NCBI GenBank assembly: GCA_033549365.1
Contig: JAWSUF010000003.1
Location: forward strand, 124,001 to 188,000
Length of the DNA stretch: 64,000 nucleotides
Reading direction: 5' to 3'
Origin: Acidobacteriota bacterium
Lineage (GTDB): Bacteria > Acidobacteriota > Aminicenantia > Aminicenantales > Saccharicenantaceae
Shown: positions 1-9,105 of the stretch, piece after piece
Layout: each line of letters starts with the position of its first letter
Numbering within the stretch: the stretch's first letter is position 1
Program-made: the position numbers and the translations under genes
The notes under the pieces: model-generated
Told to the model about the DNA's origin: nothing
The model's input: only the letters and a program-made list of their open reading frames with translations
Databases searched by the model: none

Positions 1-2
1 CA

Positions 3-407
3 TTGAGTCTCATTCAATACTACGGAACGGGAAAAAGGAAAACGTCCATCGCCCGGGTCTTTCTCAGATCCGGAAAAGGGGATGTCACCCTTTTCGTCAA
101 TCAGCGGTCGCGCCCCTTCAGTGACTATTTCAGCCAGGATGCCTATAAATATATCATCCGGCAACCCCTGATGATTACCGAGATGGAAAACAAGTTCGAT
201 CTTTTCCTCCGGGTCAGCGGCGGCGGCGCTCATGCCCAGGCCGAAGCCATTCGCCTGGGGATCGCCCGGGCGCTCGTGGAGTTCAACAGGGAACTCAAGC
301 CGGTCCTCAAGGCGGCCAGCCTGTTGACGCGGGACGCCCGCATCAAGGAACGCAAAAAGTACGGTCTGCTCGGCGCCCGCAAGTCCCCGCAGTACCACAA
401 GAGATAG
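3..407 (+). CDS. rpsI: 30S ribosomal protein S9
   Basis: Small-subunit ribosomal protein that contacts 16S rRNA near the P site through its C-terminal tail. The 134-residue product has the S9 signature at the N-terminus ([14 protein letters not shown]), the central [20 protein letters not shown] block, and the basic C-terminal tail ending in SPQYHKR. The start used is TTG at base 3, only two bases into the window. It gives the normal family length, but an upstream start outside the window cannot be excluded. It sits 11 bases ahead of rpsB, the usual order after rplM, which would lie just outside the window. No ribosome binding site can be seen because the window begins here. Confidence 0.96.
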   Translation: MSLIQYYGTGKRKTSIARVFLRSGKGDVTLFVNQRSRPFSDYFSQDAYKYIIRQPLMITEMENKFDLFLRVSGGGAHAQAEAIRLGIARALVEFNRELKPVLKAASLLTRDARIKERKKYGLLGARKSPQYHKR

Positions 408-418
408 ACAGGGAGGAC

Positions 419-1219
419 ATGTTGGTTTCCGTCACAATGAAAGAACTTCTCGAAGCGGGGGTCCATTTCGGCCACCAGACCCGGCGATGGAATCCGAAGA
501 TGAAGGAATTCATCTTCGGGCAGAGAAACGGCATCTACATCGTCGACCTTCAGAAAACCATCAAGAACTTCAAGGAAGCCCTTCAGTTCATCCGCTCCGT
601 GGCCGAAGCCGGCCGGGGCGTTCTGTTCGTCGGCACAAAAAAACAGGCTCAGGATATTATCCGCGACTATGCCTTGAAATGCGAATCCTGGTATGTCAAC
701 CAGAGATGGCTGGGAGGACTGCTGACGAATTTCAACGTCGTGCGCAGCAGCGTCGATCGTCTGGTTGAGCTCGAGGAAATGCGCGAGGATGGGCGTTGGG
801 ACCTGTTGTCCAAAAAGGAACAGTCCCGGATGGAAAAGGTCTTCAGGAAGCTGTCCAAAAATCTGGGCGGCATCAAAAATATGTCCGAAACCCCGGGCGC
901 CTTGTTCATCATCGATTCGTCCAAGGAAGGAATCGCCATCAGCGAGGCCCGGAAAATGGGCATTCCGATCGTCGCGGTGGTCGACACCAACGGCGATCCC
1001 GATGAAATCGATTATCCCATACCCGGAAACGATGACGCGGTCCGGGCCATCGAACTGTTCACCTCCAAGGTGTCCGAAGCCATCCTCGACGGCCGGAAGA
1101 ACCGGATGGAAAAGGACCTCCTTGATGAAAAGGCGGCCCAGGACGATGCCGCCGTTGAGGGACAGGAAGACATGGGATTCGTCCCCGACATGGAACTCCC
1201 GGCCGAAAAGCCGGAGTGA
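419..1219 (+). CDS. rpsB: 30S ribosomal protein S2
   Basis: Ribosomal protein S2 of the small subunit, needed for S1 binding in bacteria that have S1. The 266 residues contain the family blocks [29 protein letters not shown] and [20 protein letters not shown], and end in an acidic tail of about 30 residues after the conserved fold. The ATG at 419 is preceded by GGGAGG at 411-416. A second Met at codon 7 is possible, but the first gives the usual N-terminal extension. It is followed 13 bases later by tsf, the standard rpsB-tsf pairing. Confidence 0.98.
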   Translation: MLVSVTMKELLEAGVHFGHQTRRWNPKMKEFIFGQRNGIYIVDLQKTIKNFKEALQFIRSVAEAGRGVLFVGTKKQAQDIIRDYALKCESWYVNQRWLGGLLTNFNVVRSSVDRLVELEEMREDGRWDLLSKKEQSRMEKVFRKLSKNLGGIKNMSETPGALFIIDSSKEGIAISEARKMGIPIVAVVDTNGDPDEIDYPIPGNDDAVRAIELFTSKVSEAILDGRKNRMEKDLLDEKAAQDDAAVEGQEDMGFVPDMELPAEKPE

Positions 1220-1232
1220 AAAGGATACGGTC

Positions 1233-1829
1233 ATGGATATATCCGCTGAACAGGTCAAGGAACTTCGCCTCAGGACGGGAATCGGCGTCATGGAGTGCAA
1301 GGAAGCTCTTGCGGAAAGCGGCGGAGATGCCGAAAAAGCCATCGAGATCCTGAGGAAAAAAGGGTATGCCCGCGCTCAGGACAAGGCCGGGCGCGCGGCT
1401 TCCGAAGGGATCGTCGGGTCCTATATTCATATGAACGGAAAAATCGGCGTTCTTGTCGAACTCAATTGCGAATCCGATTTTGTGGCCCGCAATGTGGAGT
1501 TTCAGGAGTTGGCCAAGAACATCGCCATGCAGATCGCCGCTTCCAAGCCGAAATACGTCTCCCCCGATGATGTGCCGGCCGATGTTCTCGAAAAAGAGCG
1601 GGAGATCATCCGGGCCCAGATGCAGGACACCAAAAAGCCGCCCGAGATCATGGACAAGATTGTCCAGGGAAAGCTTTCGAAATATTACGAGGACGTCTGC
1701 CTCCTGGACCAGCCGTATATCCGGGACGACAAAATGAAAGTCCGGCAGCTCATTGCCGCCGCCGTCGCCCGGATCGGGGAGAATATCAAGATCGGTCGTT
1801 TCGCCAGGTTTGAAATCGGACAGCCCTGA
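1233..1829 (+). CDS. tsf: Elongation factor Ts
   Basis: Guanine nucleotide exchange factor that regenerates EF-Tu-GTP during elongation. The 198-residue protein starts with a UBA-like domain carrying LRLRTGIGVMECKEAL and continues into a core with the conserved block CESDFVARN. At 198 residues it is the short form of EF-Ts, with one core subdomain rather than the roughly 280 residues of the E. coli protein. The open frame runs upstream to 765, but that stretch is antisense-like shadow over rpsB. The ATG at 1233, followed by the true N-terminus, is the only sensible start. Confidence 0.97.
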   Translation: MDISAEQVKELRLRTGIGVMECKEALAESGGDAEKAIEILRKKGYARAQDKAGRAASEGIVGSYIHMNGKIGVLVELNCESDFVARNVEFQELAKNIAMQIAASKPKYVSPDDVPADVLEKEREIIRAQMQDTKKPPEIMDKIVQGKLSKYYEDVCLLDQPYIRDDKMKVRQLIAAAVARIGENIKIGRFARFEIGQP

Positions 1830-1862
1830 GTCTGCCGGACTCCGGGGAAAGGGGAACCGGAT

Positions 1863-2585
1863 ATGCCGCAACGGAAGCCCGTTTATGAGCGCATCCTCCT
1901 GAAAATATCCGGCGAAGCCCTTCTGGGAAACCGCGCTTACGGCATCGATCCGGAAAAACTGGAAGCCGTCGCCCGCGAAATCAAGGACGTTCATGATCTG
2001 GGTGTCGGCATCGCCGTCATGATCGGCGGCGGGAATATTTTCCGCGGCATGGTCGGCACCCGGGCCGGGATGGATCGGGCCTCCGCCGACCAGATGGGCC
2101 TCCTGGCCACGGTTATGAACGGCATCGCCTTGCAGGATGCCCTGGAGAGGGAGGGCGCCGTCACGCGCCACATCTCGGCCGTCGAAATCCGTTCCATGGC
2201 CGAGCCCTTCGTCCGCCGCCGGGCGCTCCGGCATCTGGAGAAGAACCGGATCCTCATTTTCACCGCGGGCATCGGCAGCCCTTATTTTACGACCGACACC
2301 GCCGCCGCGCTGCGGGCCCTTGAGATGCGGGCTCAGGTCATTCTCAAGGCCACCAAAGTCGACGGCGTTTACTCGGCCGATCCGATGACGGATGCCTCGG
2401 CCCGCAAGTTCTCGACCATCAAGTACATCGATGTCATCAAAAAAGGTCTCAAGGTGATGGACATGACGGCCATATCCCTGTGCCGTGACAACGACATGCC
2501 CATCATCGTCTTCAATTTGAATGTCAAGGGAAACATCCGCAAGGCCGTTCTCGGCCTGAGCGTCGGCACGAAAGTGTCTTCCTGA
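1863..2585 (+). CDS. pyrH: Uridylate kinase (UMP kinase)
   Basis: Phosphorylates UMP to UDP in pyrimidine nucleotide biosynthesis. It is a cytoplasmic hexamer of the amino-acid kinase fold, usually regulated by GTP and UTP. The 240 residues show the phosphate-binding start [12 protein letters not shown], the glycine-rich GGGNIFRG, the UMP-binding block around [15 protein letters not shown], and the C-terminal block [19 protein letters not shown]. Its place between tsf and frr is the common bacterial arrangement. Confidence 0.97.
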   Translation: MPQRKPVYERILLKISGEALLGNRAYGIDPEKLEAVAREIKDVHDLGVGIAVMIGGGNIFRGMVGTRAGMDRASADQMGLLATVMNGIALQDALEREGAVTRHISAVEIRSMAEPFVRRRALRHLEKNRILIFTAGIGSPYFTTDTAAALRALEMRAQVILKATKVDGVYSADPMTDASARKFSTIKYIDVIKKGLKVMDMTAISLCRDNDMPIIVFNLNVKGNIRKAVLGLSVGTKVSS

Positions 2586-2609
2586 ATCCATCCGACGGGA
2601 GGGACGGAC

Positions 2610-3167
2610 ATGGTCAAAGATGTTTTAAAAGAGGCCGAAAAAAAGATGAAGGTTTCCCTGGAGCACTTTCGCAGGGAACTCAGCAAGCTCCGGACCGGCC
2701 GGGCCAATATCGGCATTTTCGAGGATATCAAGGTTCAGGCCTACGGAAGCCTGATGCCCATCAATCAGGTGGCGACGCTCGGCGTTCCCGATCCGACGCT
2801 GATCTCCGTCCAACCCTGGGATCCTTCGATCTTGGAAGCCATCGACAAAGCCATCCGGGGCGCCGACCTCGGATTCAACCCCATCAATGACGGGAAAACG
2901 CTCAAAGTTCCCATTCCCCCCCTGGATGAAGAGCGCCGCCGGGAAATCGCCCGCAAGATCGGCCGCATGCTGGAAGACGAAAAAACCGCTCTGCGCAACA
3001 TGCGCCGGGAAAACAAGGATTTTATCGAGGAACTCGAAAAAGCCAAGGACATCACCGAGGACGAAAAGTTTTCCGGATTGGAGAAACTCCAGGGGTTGCT
3101 CGACGACCTTGTCCGCCAGGCCGAGGACATGGCCAAGGCCAAGGAAAAAGACATTCTCGGCCGCTGA
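2610..3167 (+). CDS. frr: Ribosome recycling factor
   Basis: Splits the post-termination ribosome together with EF-G. The 185 residues match the family length. Visible signatures are the RTGRANIGIFEDI helix end and the domain II block YGSLMPINQVATLGVPDPTL; a long basic/acidic C-terminal coiled helix follows. A GGGAGGGA sequence lies 6-13 bases before the ATG. It ends the translation operon. The next gene, on the minus strand, ends 15 bases away, so the two units converge tightly. Confidence 0.97.
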   Translation: MVKDVLKEAEKKMKVSLEHFRRELSKLRTGRANIGIFEDIKVQAYGSLMPINQVATLGVPDPTLISVQPWDPSILEAIDKAIRGADLGFNPINDGKTLKVPIPPLDEERRREIARKIGRMLEDEKTALRNMRRENKDFIEELEKAKDITEDEKFSGLEKLQGLLDDLVRQAEDMAKAKEKDILGR

Positions 3168-3182
3168 CGCGGCTCTCTTCCC

Positions 3183-4130
3183 TCAGGATTCCGAAAGTCC
3201 GTCGACGGCGGGCTTTCTCTGAAACCAGTTTTCCGTCGTCCCGAACTTCGTCCGGAGGACGATGCCCCAGCCGATGACACTCAGGACGAACGACAGCAGA
3301 AATCCGATGACCGGGATGATTCCGCCCAAAGTGACGAAAACCAGACCTGCCAGGGAGGCTGCGGCCACGCTGATTTTTTTTGCGCCGACCGCGCGGAAAA
3401 AGCTTTCACCGAGAAAATAGAAAATGACAAGCCGTCCGAAGATCTTGACGGCCAGCCCGGCCGTGATCAGGGCCAGCAGGATGGGAATGCCGATGATCAA
3501 AAAGCTCAGGAGAGCCGAAAAAAGAACCAGGGCGGTGAAAACGACGATGGAGGCCAGGCCGACGGCGAAGACCGGCCAAAAGGACTTCCGGATACCCCCG
3601 GCCGCAAAGACGATCTGACGGGGAAAAAGAGCGGAGCCGGCCAGGGCGGCGAAGGCCCAGAGAATGAAGGACATGAGCTTGACGACAATGAGAAACGGGA
3701 ACAGGGACAGGGAGAAAGCGCCTTTCAGCCAGCCGTCCTTGAGCACCTTTTGGCTGAATTCCGATGTTCTGAAATAGACCGTATCTCCCGCAATCAGCGA
3801 TCCGGGTTCACGATCCAGGCTGCCGCCGAGAGCGATGACATCCCCGGTGACACTCGCGGTGCTTTTGAGGGTGACGGAGGATCCGATGCCGACGACGTCT
3901 TCGCCGACCCGGCCGGAAATGACGATCGACCCGCCCACCGCGACGACGCTTTGCCGGACGACGCCTTCGATAAAGACCGAACCGCCGATCACAAAAACGT
4001 TTTCCTGGGTTTCATCCGGGGCGACATGGACGTCTTTCTGGACGGACAGAGTTTGTCCTTGAAGGAACAGGGCGCCGGACGAGAACAGCAAGAAGAAAAG
4101 ACAGGGGATCGCGAAGCGACGGGTGATCAT
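3183..4130 (-). CDS. Bactofilin-like polymer-forming domain with C-terminal membrane region
   Basis: Exported or membrane protein of 315 residues, function unknown. A signal peptide (residues 1-25) is followed by about 90 residues of short beta repeats with the periodicity of polymer-forming or bactofilin-type right-handed helices (VFVIGGSVFIEGVV, VVAVGGSIVISGRVG, DVIALGGSL). After that come about five hydrophobic segments (roughly residues 145-300). The fold assignment is inferred from the glycine/valine repeat pattern, not from a named family. It lies two bases downstream of the anti-sigma gene on the same strand, so it is probably part of the sigma/anti-sigma unit and may be its envelope target or sensor. 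The basic end after the last helix would be cytoplasmic. Confidence 0.7.
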   Translation of the reverse strand: MITRRFAIPCLFFLLFSSGALFLQGQTLSVQKDVHVAPDETQENVFVIGGSVFIEGVVRQSVVAVGGSIVISGRVGEDVVGIGSSVTLKSTASVTGDVIALGGSLDREPGSLIAGDTVYFRTSEFSQKVLKDGWLKGAFSLSLFPFLIVVKLMSFILWAFAALAGSALFPRQIVFAAGGIRKSFWPVFAVGLASIVVFTALVLFSALLSFLIIGIPILLALITAGLAVKIFGRLVIFYFLGESFFRAVGAKKISVAAASLAGLVFVTLGGIIPVIGFLLSFVLSVIGWGIVLRTKFGTTENWFQRKPAVDGLSES

Positions 4131-4132
4131 GA

Positions 4133-4705
4133 TTATTCTCCCGGAAGATATCGTTTTCGAAGTCCATAGGCCAGGAGCCCGGAGAGAACCAGGGCCAGCG
4201 CGGCCAAGGCCGCGATTTCGTCGGAGAAAGATAGGGCCAGAGTTGAAAAGCCGGCGAGAAAATGTGCGACAAGGTCACCGGTCAGGCTGAGAACGGCCGC
4301 GGCGGTCTTGAGGATTTTGACGCCCAGAACCAGGCCGTGGCTGAAGAGGCCGAACAGAGACCGATTCAGTCCGGTGACGAGGGACACCTGAACCGTTCCG
4401 ACGAGGCCCAGGGCCCCGAAGACAACCACGGAAAGAGCGCCGAGAGCGGAAAGCCCGGCGACGATCCATGACCAGAGTTTGGGCCGGGACTGGGTCGAGA
4501 TCCGGCGCATGACCGTCGAGGCGAAATCCGAAGGCACATCGAAGGGCGGCAGCGCCGTCCAGGCCGCCTCGAGGGTTTTCCGTTCGTCGAGAGCCTTTCG
4601 GCAGGCCGCACACTCCGCTGTGTGGGTTTCGATGTCCCGCCGTTCTCCGCCGGTCAGTCCGCCCTCCAAAAAGGCGTAGATTTGCTCCGGCTGAAGATGT
4701 CTCAT
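4133..4705 (-). CDS. Zinc-finger anti-sigma factor
   Basis: Probable membrane-bound inhibitor of the ECF sigma factor encoded just upstream. The N-terminal 45 residues carry the ZAS-type zinc motif HTAECAACRKAL (His-x3-Cys-x2-Cys), which in characterised anti-sigma factors clamps the sigma factor. Hydrophobic segments follow at roughly residues 80-105, 115-145 and 160-185, so the zinc domain would face the cytoplasm. Its start overlaps the sigma gene's stop by 4 bases (ATGA), giving translational coupling. The match to sigma/anti-sigma pairs is strong. The signal it responds to is not visible. Confidence 0.85.
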   Translation of the reverse strand: MRHLQPEQIYAFLEGGLTGGERRDIETHTAECAACRKALDERKTLEAAWTALPPFDVPSDFASTVMRRISTQSRPKLWSWIVAGLSALGALSVVVFGALGLVGTVQVSLVTGLNRSLFGLFSHGLVLGVKILKTAAAVLSLTGDLVAHFLAGFSTLALSFSDEIAALAALALVLSGLLAYGLRKRYLPGE

Positions 4706-5268
4706 GTTTCTCCCTCCAGAAGGGTCCGGACGGCTTCCTTGGCCTGAAAAACTCTGTTTTTGATCGTTCCCACGGGCAGGCTCTTGATGGCGGCAATGTC
4801 CTCGTAGGAAAACTCATTGACATGTCTCAGGATGAAAAGCTCCCGGAGGGATTCCGGGATTCGGCGCAGGGCGTTTTCGATTTTTTTTCTCAATTCGGCC
4901 AGTTCGTAGGCGCGGATGACGGAAGGGCCCGGGTCCGGAGCCTGGGGAGTCGCCCCGTCCTCGTTGAGACTCCGATCGAGGGATATGGCCGGGATTTTCT
5001 TTTTCCGCCAGAAATCGATCATGTGGTTGGAGGCGATGCGGAACAACCAGGTGCTGAACTTGTATTCCTCGCGGTAACTGTTCAGGGATGAGTAAGCCTT
5101 CATAAAAACGTCCTGGGCGAATTCCAGAGACTGTTCCCTTTCTCCCAGCATGCGTCCCAGGTAATTGAGCAGCGGCTGCTGATATCTTTCCACAATCGCG
5201 GCGAAGGCCTCCCTCTCTCCCTGGAGTACGCGCCGGACAACGAGTTTGTCATCATGCATGGAGGACAT
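4702..5268 (-). CDS. ECF-type RNA polymerase sigma factor
   Basis: Sigma-70 family alternative sigma factor of 188 residues. Region 2 is seen in FAQDVFMKAYSSLNSYR and STWLFRIASNHMIDFWRKKK. Region 4 is seen in RIPESLRELFILRHVNEFSY and VGTIKNRVFQAKEAVRTLLE. There is no region 1.1 or 3, as expected for the ECF group. A Met four codons in (5259) is an alternative start. It lies 14 bases downstream of the lolA-like gene and is coupled by overlap to the anti-sigma gene, so all four minus-strand genes may share a transcript. Its target promoters cannot be deduced here. Confidence 0.93.
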   Translation of the reverse strand: MSSMHDDKLVVRRVLQGEREAFAAIVERYQQPLLNYLGRMLGEREQSLEFAQDVFMKAYSSLNSYREEYKFSTWLFRIASNHMIDFWRKKKIPAISLDRSLNEDGATPQAPDPGPSVIRAYELAELRKKIENALRRIPESLRELFILRHVNEFSYEDIAAIKSLPVGTIKNRVFQAKEAVRTLLEGET

Positions 5269-5282
5269 CCGCCCTCGGGTTG

Positions 5283-5990
5283 TTATACGGTTTCCGCGGC
5301 AAAGGGTTTAACCGGGCTGCGGATGATGTCGTCTTCTTCGAGAATCTCGGTTCCCGGGGGAACGTCAAGAATGAAGGTCCCTTCGGGAAAGCGTTGGTTG
5401 GTCCGGATGCGCCGGAAACGGAATTCCTGCTTGGTCCCGGCCCAGTCGAATAGAACGGCTTTGAGAATGTTCCGGGTTTTGCGATCGGTTTCGAGCAGAA
5501 GATAAGCCAGTTCCCCGTCGTCTTCGAGCGGCGTCAGCATGATTTGGTCCGCGCCCCGGTTCTCGGTGGGAAAGCCGGCCTCTTCAATGCGGTAGGTTTC
5601 GGTGAGGCGCCGTGTTCCCGTGAAAAGGGCCAGAATTTCCGACTCGAATCTCTCCCGGGAGACACGGCTTCGGATCAGACGGTTTTCATCGGGGATATAG
5701 AATTGGAAGACGCCCTCCGCATAGAGAAACACCTGTTTTTCGGGCTCCTCGTATTCCCAGCGCATGAGGTCGGGTTTCTGAAAATAAAAACTCCCCTTTC
5801 CGCGCATGGGCACGGAGACGCTCATGGAAAAATGGAGTTGTTCGAATTCGGCCTGGATGGATGACACCGCCCGGAGCTTCTGTTCGACGGCCCGGGCGGT
5901 CGCCTCGGGCGTCTCTCCGGCCGCTCCGGGACCTATAAACACCAGGCCGGCCAAAGCCGCCGCAGCGAGGATTTTCCACCTTTCGATCAT
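5283..5990 (-). CDS. lolA: Outer-membrane lipoprotein carrier protein LolA-like
   Basis: Periplasmic chaperone that shuttles lipoproteins from the inner-membrane LolCDE complex to the outer membrane. From the ATG at 5990 the product is 235 residues. It has a signal peptide (ending near AAGE) and the typical LolA opening VEQKLRAVSSIQAEFEQ, then GKGSFYFQKPDLMRWEYEEP. An ATG three codons upstream lies inside a perfect TATAAT box, so the downstream ATG is the better start. No LolB is seen. Its location ahead of an ECF sigma unit suggests a link to envelope stress, which is inference. Confidence 0.85.
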   Translation of the reverse strand: MIERWKILAAAALAGLVFIGPGAAGETPEATARAVEQKLRAVSSIQAEFEQLHFSMSVSVPMRGKGSFYFQKPDLMRWEYEEPEKQVFLYAEGVFQFYIPDENRLIRSRVSRERFESEILALFTGTRRLTETYRIEEAGFPTENRGADQIMLTPLEDDGELAYLLLETDRKTRNILKAVLFDWAGTKQEFRFRRIRTNQRFPEGTFILDVPPGTEILEEDDIIRSPVKPFAAETV

Positions 5991-5997
5991 AAGCGCC

Positions 5998-6006
5998 ATT
6001 ATAACA
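5998..6006 (-). promoter_or_regulatory. Extended -10 promoter of the lolA unit
   Basis: On the minus strand TGTTATAAT reads as an extended -10 element (TGn before TATAAT). The ATG at 5990 begins 7 bases after it, so the transcript would start at or within a base or two of the start codon. No convincing -35 box is placed 17 bases upstream. Confidence 0.55.
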
Positions 6007-6077
6007 CGGAGGACGTGTCCATTCGATCAGCTTCCGCTTTATGGGCTCGGGTGAATCCTGAAGCAAGCCGCCGGTTC

Positions 6078-6106
6078 TTGTCAGAGATGGGTCCATCTGA
6101 TATTCT
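6078..6106 (+). promoter_or_regulatory. Promoter of the symporter gene
   Basis: TTGTCA at 6078-6083 and TATTCT at 6101-6106 are separated by 17 bases. The predicted start point is near 6113, leaving a leader of about 17 nt before the ATG at 6130. Confidence 0.55.
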
Positions 6107-6129
6107 GGCGGGACACCGGATGATCCGCA

Positions 6130-7545
6130 ATGACCGAAGTTCTCCTTCTTCTCGGGGTGTCCGCGGTCCTCGTGCTGGCCGCGGGAATGCTGTCCGTCCG
6201 CAAAGCGGATGATCTTGAGGCGTTTTTTCTGGCGTCCCGTTCTCTGCCCTCCCTTCTTGTCGCCCTCTCGCTTTGCGCCTCCTGGATCGGGGCCGCATCG
6301 GTCCTCGTTTCGGCGGATTCGGCCTATGCGGACGGCCTCAGCGCATTCTGGATCATCGGTCTGCCGGCCCTGCTGACGCTGGCCGTTTTCGGATTCGTCC
6401 TGGCCCGGCCCATCCGGTCTCTGCCGTTCATCAGCCTGCCGGATCTCCTGGAAATCCGGTACGGACGGACGGTCCGTCATATCGCGGCCGTCCTCATTAT
6501 CGGGTATATGGCGCTTTTGGCGGCGTCCCAGATGGCCGCGGCCGGCCTGTTTTTCAAGTCTTTCCTGGAGTGGCCCTACGCCGCGGGCGTTGTTCTGGCG
6601 ACCGGACTGGTGATCGTCTATGCGGCGGCCGGGGGTTTTTTCTCCGTTGTGGTCACGGACGGGCTTCAGTTCATTCTGATCTCGACGGGCATCCTGGGAA
6701 TTTTTGCGTCTTTGGGCGGATTTTCCAGGTTGGACGAGGCGGCGGCCGCCGCGGCCCGGGCGGGCCGGGACGGTTTCCTGGATTTTTTCAGTGGATGGGA
6801 AAAAAACATCCTCATGGTTTTCTCTTTCACTCTGGCCTGGATCATTTCTCCCATCGTCTGGCAGAGAATTCAGGCGGCCCGAAGTGTGGGCGGCGCGAAG
6901 AAGGGTCTCCTGTTGGCCGCGATATTTCTTCTGGCCTTTTATGGATTCATCGTGATCTCGGGCATGAACTTCCGGGCCGTTTTTCCTGAAGGCTTCCAGG
7001 ATCACAATCTTCTGGCCGCCTATGCAAGAACATTCGCCGGACCTCTTCTCCGGGCCGTGGTGTTCGCGGCCGTCGCGGCGGCGGTGATGTCCACCATGGA
7101 CACGGCGATCAACGCCGGCGCCCTGTCTCTGACACGGGATGTCTATCAGGTGCTTGATCCCGGAGCGGCGCCGAAAAAGGTTGTCATGGCCGGACGGGTC
7201 TCCACACTGATTGTGGCCGGCGCCGCCATGGCCGCGGCCTTCGCTTTCCGGGATATTCTGAAAATATTGGGCTTGGCCTCGGCCGTCATGGCCCAGGGAC
7301 TTTTCATCCCCGGCGCGGCCATGATTCTCTTCCCCCAACGCCGTCCGCGCGCCGGTCTCTTCGCCCTTTTGCTGGGCGGCGGGTATGCGGTCGCCGGCGT
7401 TCTGGGTGAGGCGCTCGGTTTGAAGATCGGCATTCCCGAATGGCCGCATTCCGTTCCCGCGGGCGTCGGACTCAGCCTGCTCGGCTATTTCGTCGGTTTT
7501 GGGCTTGACCGAAAATCAGCGGCCGGGTCGCCGGAGATCCGTTGA
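6130..7545 (+). CDS. Sodium:solute symporter family protein
   Basis: Inner-membrane secondary transporter of the SSS family, which couples Na+ influx to uptake of solutes such as sugars, amino acids or carboxylates. It has 471 residues, mostly hydrophobic, with about 12-13 membrane segments. Family features include the early GAASVLVSADSAYADGLSAF region, the FISLPDLLEIRYG block, and the late AAAVMSTMDTAINAGALSL segment that carries the SSS signature. The substrate cannot be named from sequence. It is transcribed away from lolA and followed 39 bases later by the acyltransferase gene. Confidence 0.88.
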   Translation: MTEVLLLLGVSAVLVLAAGMLSVRKADDLEAFFLASRSLPSLLVALSLCASWIGAASVLVSADSAYADGLSAFWIIGLPALLTLAVFGFVLARPIRSLPFISLPDLLEIRYGRTVRHIAAVLIIGYMALLAASQMAAAGLFFKSFLEWPYAAGVVLATGLVIVYAAAGGFFSVVVTDGLQFILISTGILGIFASLGGFSRLDEAAAAAARAGRDGFLDFFSGWEKNILMVFSFTLAWIISPIVWQRIQAARSVGGAKKGLLLAAIFLLAFYGFIVISGMNFRAVFPEGFQDHNLLAAYARTFAGPLLRAVVFAAVAAAVMSTMDTAINAGALSLTRDVYQVLDPGAAPKKVVMAGRVSTLIVAGAAMAAAFAFRDILKILGLASAVMAQGLFIPGAAMILFPQRRPRAGLFALLLGGGYAVAGVLGEALGLKIGIPEWPHSVPAGVGLSLLGYFVGFGLDRKSAAGSPEIR

Positions 7546-7584
7546 TTCCGGAAGCGCTTTATTCGCAGGACGGATTAGGATATC

Positions 7585-8271
7585 ATGGGCGCCGTGACAA
7601 AAGGAATCGGAGTTCGGGGCGAGGCCGTCGGCATTTTCGGCAAGGCGATCCTCGGCTTGTGGGCCTGGACCCTGCGATTCCATGTCCGGGGCGAGGATCA
7701 TTACCGGGATCTGAGGAAAGCCCGGCGTCCGGTGGTCTTTCTTATCTGGCACGGCCGCATTTTTCCGGCCCCCTATTTCTTCAGAAAAAGGAACATCATG
7801 CCCCTTGTCAGTCCGAGCGGAGACGGAGAAATCCTGGCCCGTATTCTTCACCGTTGGGGATACAAGGTTCTGCGGGGATCCGGATCCCATTCGGTGGTCG
7901 ATGCCTGGAAGGGCATGACCCGGGAGCTTCAGGCGGGAGGGGAATTGATCATTGTTCCCGACGGACCCAAGGGGCCTGAGAGGAAACTGAAGGCCGGCTG
8001 CCTGAAGCTGGCTTCGGAAACCGGTGCGGCCCTCGTTCCCGTGGCCTTCGCGGCGGCCCGTGGAAAACATCTCACGAGCTGGGACCGCTTTCTGATTCCC
8101 CGTCCGTTCACACGGGTCGCCGTCATTCTGGGGCGGCCCGTCGAAGTGGCGCCCGGACTGCGGGGCCGGGATCTGGAGGACAAACGGCTGATCGTCGAAA
8201 ACGAGATGCTTCGGCTGGAAGCCGAGGCCGATCGGATATGCGCATCGCCGAAGTCGCGGAGCGCAAGCTAA
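7585..8271 (+). CDS. Lysophospholipid acyltransferase-type protein (DUF374)
   Basis: Membrane-associated acyltransferase of 228 residues, related to enzymes that acylate lipid A or lysophospholipids. The DUF374 pattern is clear: VFLIWHGRIFPAPYFF near residue 50, SPSGDGEILARIL, GSGSHSVVDAW, and the block LIIVPDGPKGP. The WHGR histidine replaces the HX4D catalytic motif of the wider superfamily. It ends 22 bases before the TPR protein. A role in outer-membrane lipid synthesis is likely from the family, but the acceptor is unknown. Confidence 0.82.
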   Translation: MGAVTKGIGVRGEAVGIFGKAILGLWAWTLRFHVRGEDHYRDLRKARRPVVFLIWHGRIFPAPYFFRKRNIMPLVSPSGDGEILARILHRWGYKVLRGSGSHSVVDAWKGMTRELQAGGELIIVPDGPKGPERKLKAGCLKLASETGAALVPVAFAAARGKHLTSWDRFLIPRPFTRVAVILGRPVEVAPGLRGRDLEDKRLIVENEMLRLEAEADRICASPKSRSAS

Positions 8272-8293
8272 CCTCATGAATCGGGAGGGAAAA

Positions 8294-9085
8294 ATGAGAA
8301 TCGGAAAGGGAATTGTGGGTGGACTGGCGATGATGGTTTTGGCGGCGGGAATCTGCGCCGGCCAGGATGCCGCGGAACATCTCCGTATGGGCGACGAATT
8401 TTATGCCCGGTTCGACGATGTCCGGGCCCTTGAAAACTACCGATTGGCCCTGGAAGCCGATCCGGACAATTATGAGGCATTATGGAAAGCGGCCCGAGCG
8501 TCGATCGATATCGCCGATGTTTTGGATCCCAAAGCCAAGGATACACCCGCGATGCAGACGAAATATTTCACTGAAGCCGAAGCTTTCGCCCGGAAAGCCG
8601 TCCAAGCCGACCCCGGCGATACCTGGGGGCATTTCTACCTGTCTTCGGCCATGGGGAAGCGGGTCCTCCTGCTCGGCAAAAAAGAGCAGATCAACGCGTC
8701 CAGGGAAATCAAGGGCATTGTCGACAAGGCTCTCGAACTCGATCCCGAAAATGACCTGGCCTGGCACGCTCTCGGCCGCTGGCACAGACGAATGGCCGAA
8801 ATCGGCGGCGCCAAGCGCGCCCTGGGCAGCATTCTTTACGGATCGATTCCCCGGGGATCGATGGAAGAGTCCGAGCAATACCTGAAAAAAGCCGTTGAGC
8901 TGCATCCCGAACTCCCCATTCATCATCTGGAGCTGGGACGGACTTTTGCGGCGTTGGGCAAATATGCTCTGGCGGCCGGATCTTTTCAGCAGGCTCTTGA
9001 TCTTCCCAAGATCACATCAAAAGACGACATGGTGAAGAAGGAGGCCGCGGCCGAGCTCGCCGATGTCTCCAGAAAAATCAAGTAA
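8294..9085 (+). CDS. Exported TPR-repeat protein
   Basis: Secreted periplasmic protein of 263 residues with a signal peptide (about residues 1-22, ending in AGICAGQ) and tetratricopeptide-type helical repeats. The repeats show in AEHLRMGDEFYARFDD, FARKAVQADPGDTWGHFYLS, LELDPENDLAWHALGRW and AVELHPELPIHHLELGRTFA. The ATG at 8294 is chosen over an upstream in-frame ATG at 8276 because GGGAGG lies 5-10 bases before it and the signal peptide then starts correctly. TPR proteins serve as scaffolds; no partner is evident beyond the neighbouring acyltransferase gene. Confidence 0.82.
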   Translation: MRIGKGIVGGLAMMVLAAGICAGQDAAEHLRMGDEFYARFDDVRALENYRLALEADPDNYEALWKAARASIDIADVLDPKAKDTPAMQTKYFTEAEAFARKAVQADPGDTWGHFYLSSAMGKRVLLLGKKEQINASREIKGIVDKALELDPENDLAWHALGRWHRRMAEIGGAKRALGSILYGSIPRGSMEESEQYLKKAVELHPELPIHHLELGRTFAALGKYALAAGSFQQALDLPKITSKDDMVKKEAAAELADVSRKIK

Positions 9086-9105
9086 CCCCGACGATCGGCG
9101 TTGTT

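Noticed and set aside
765-1232. N-terminal extension of EF-Ts from the long open frame
   Set aside because: The stretch lies over rpsB in another frame and has no EF-Ts similarity; the ATG at 1233 starts the conserved UBA-like domain.
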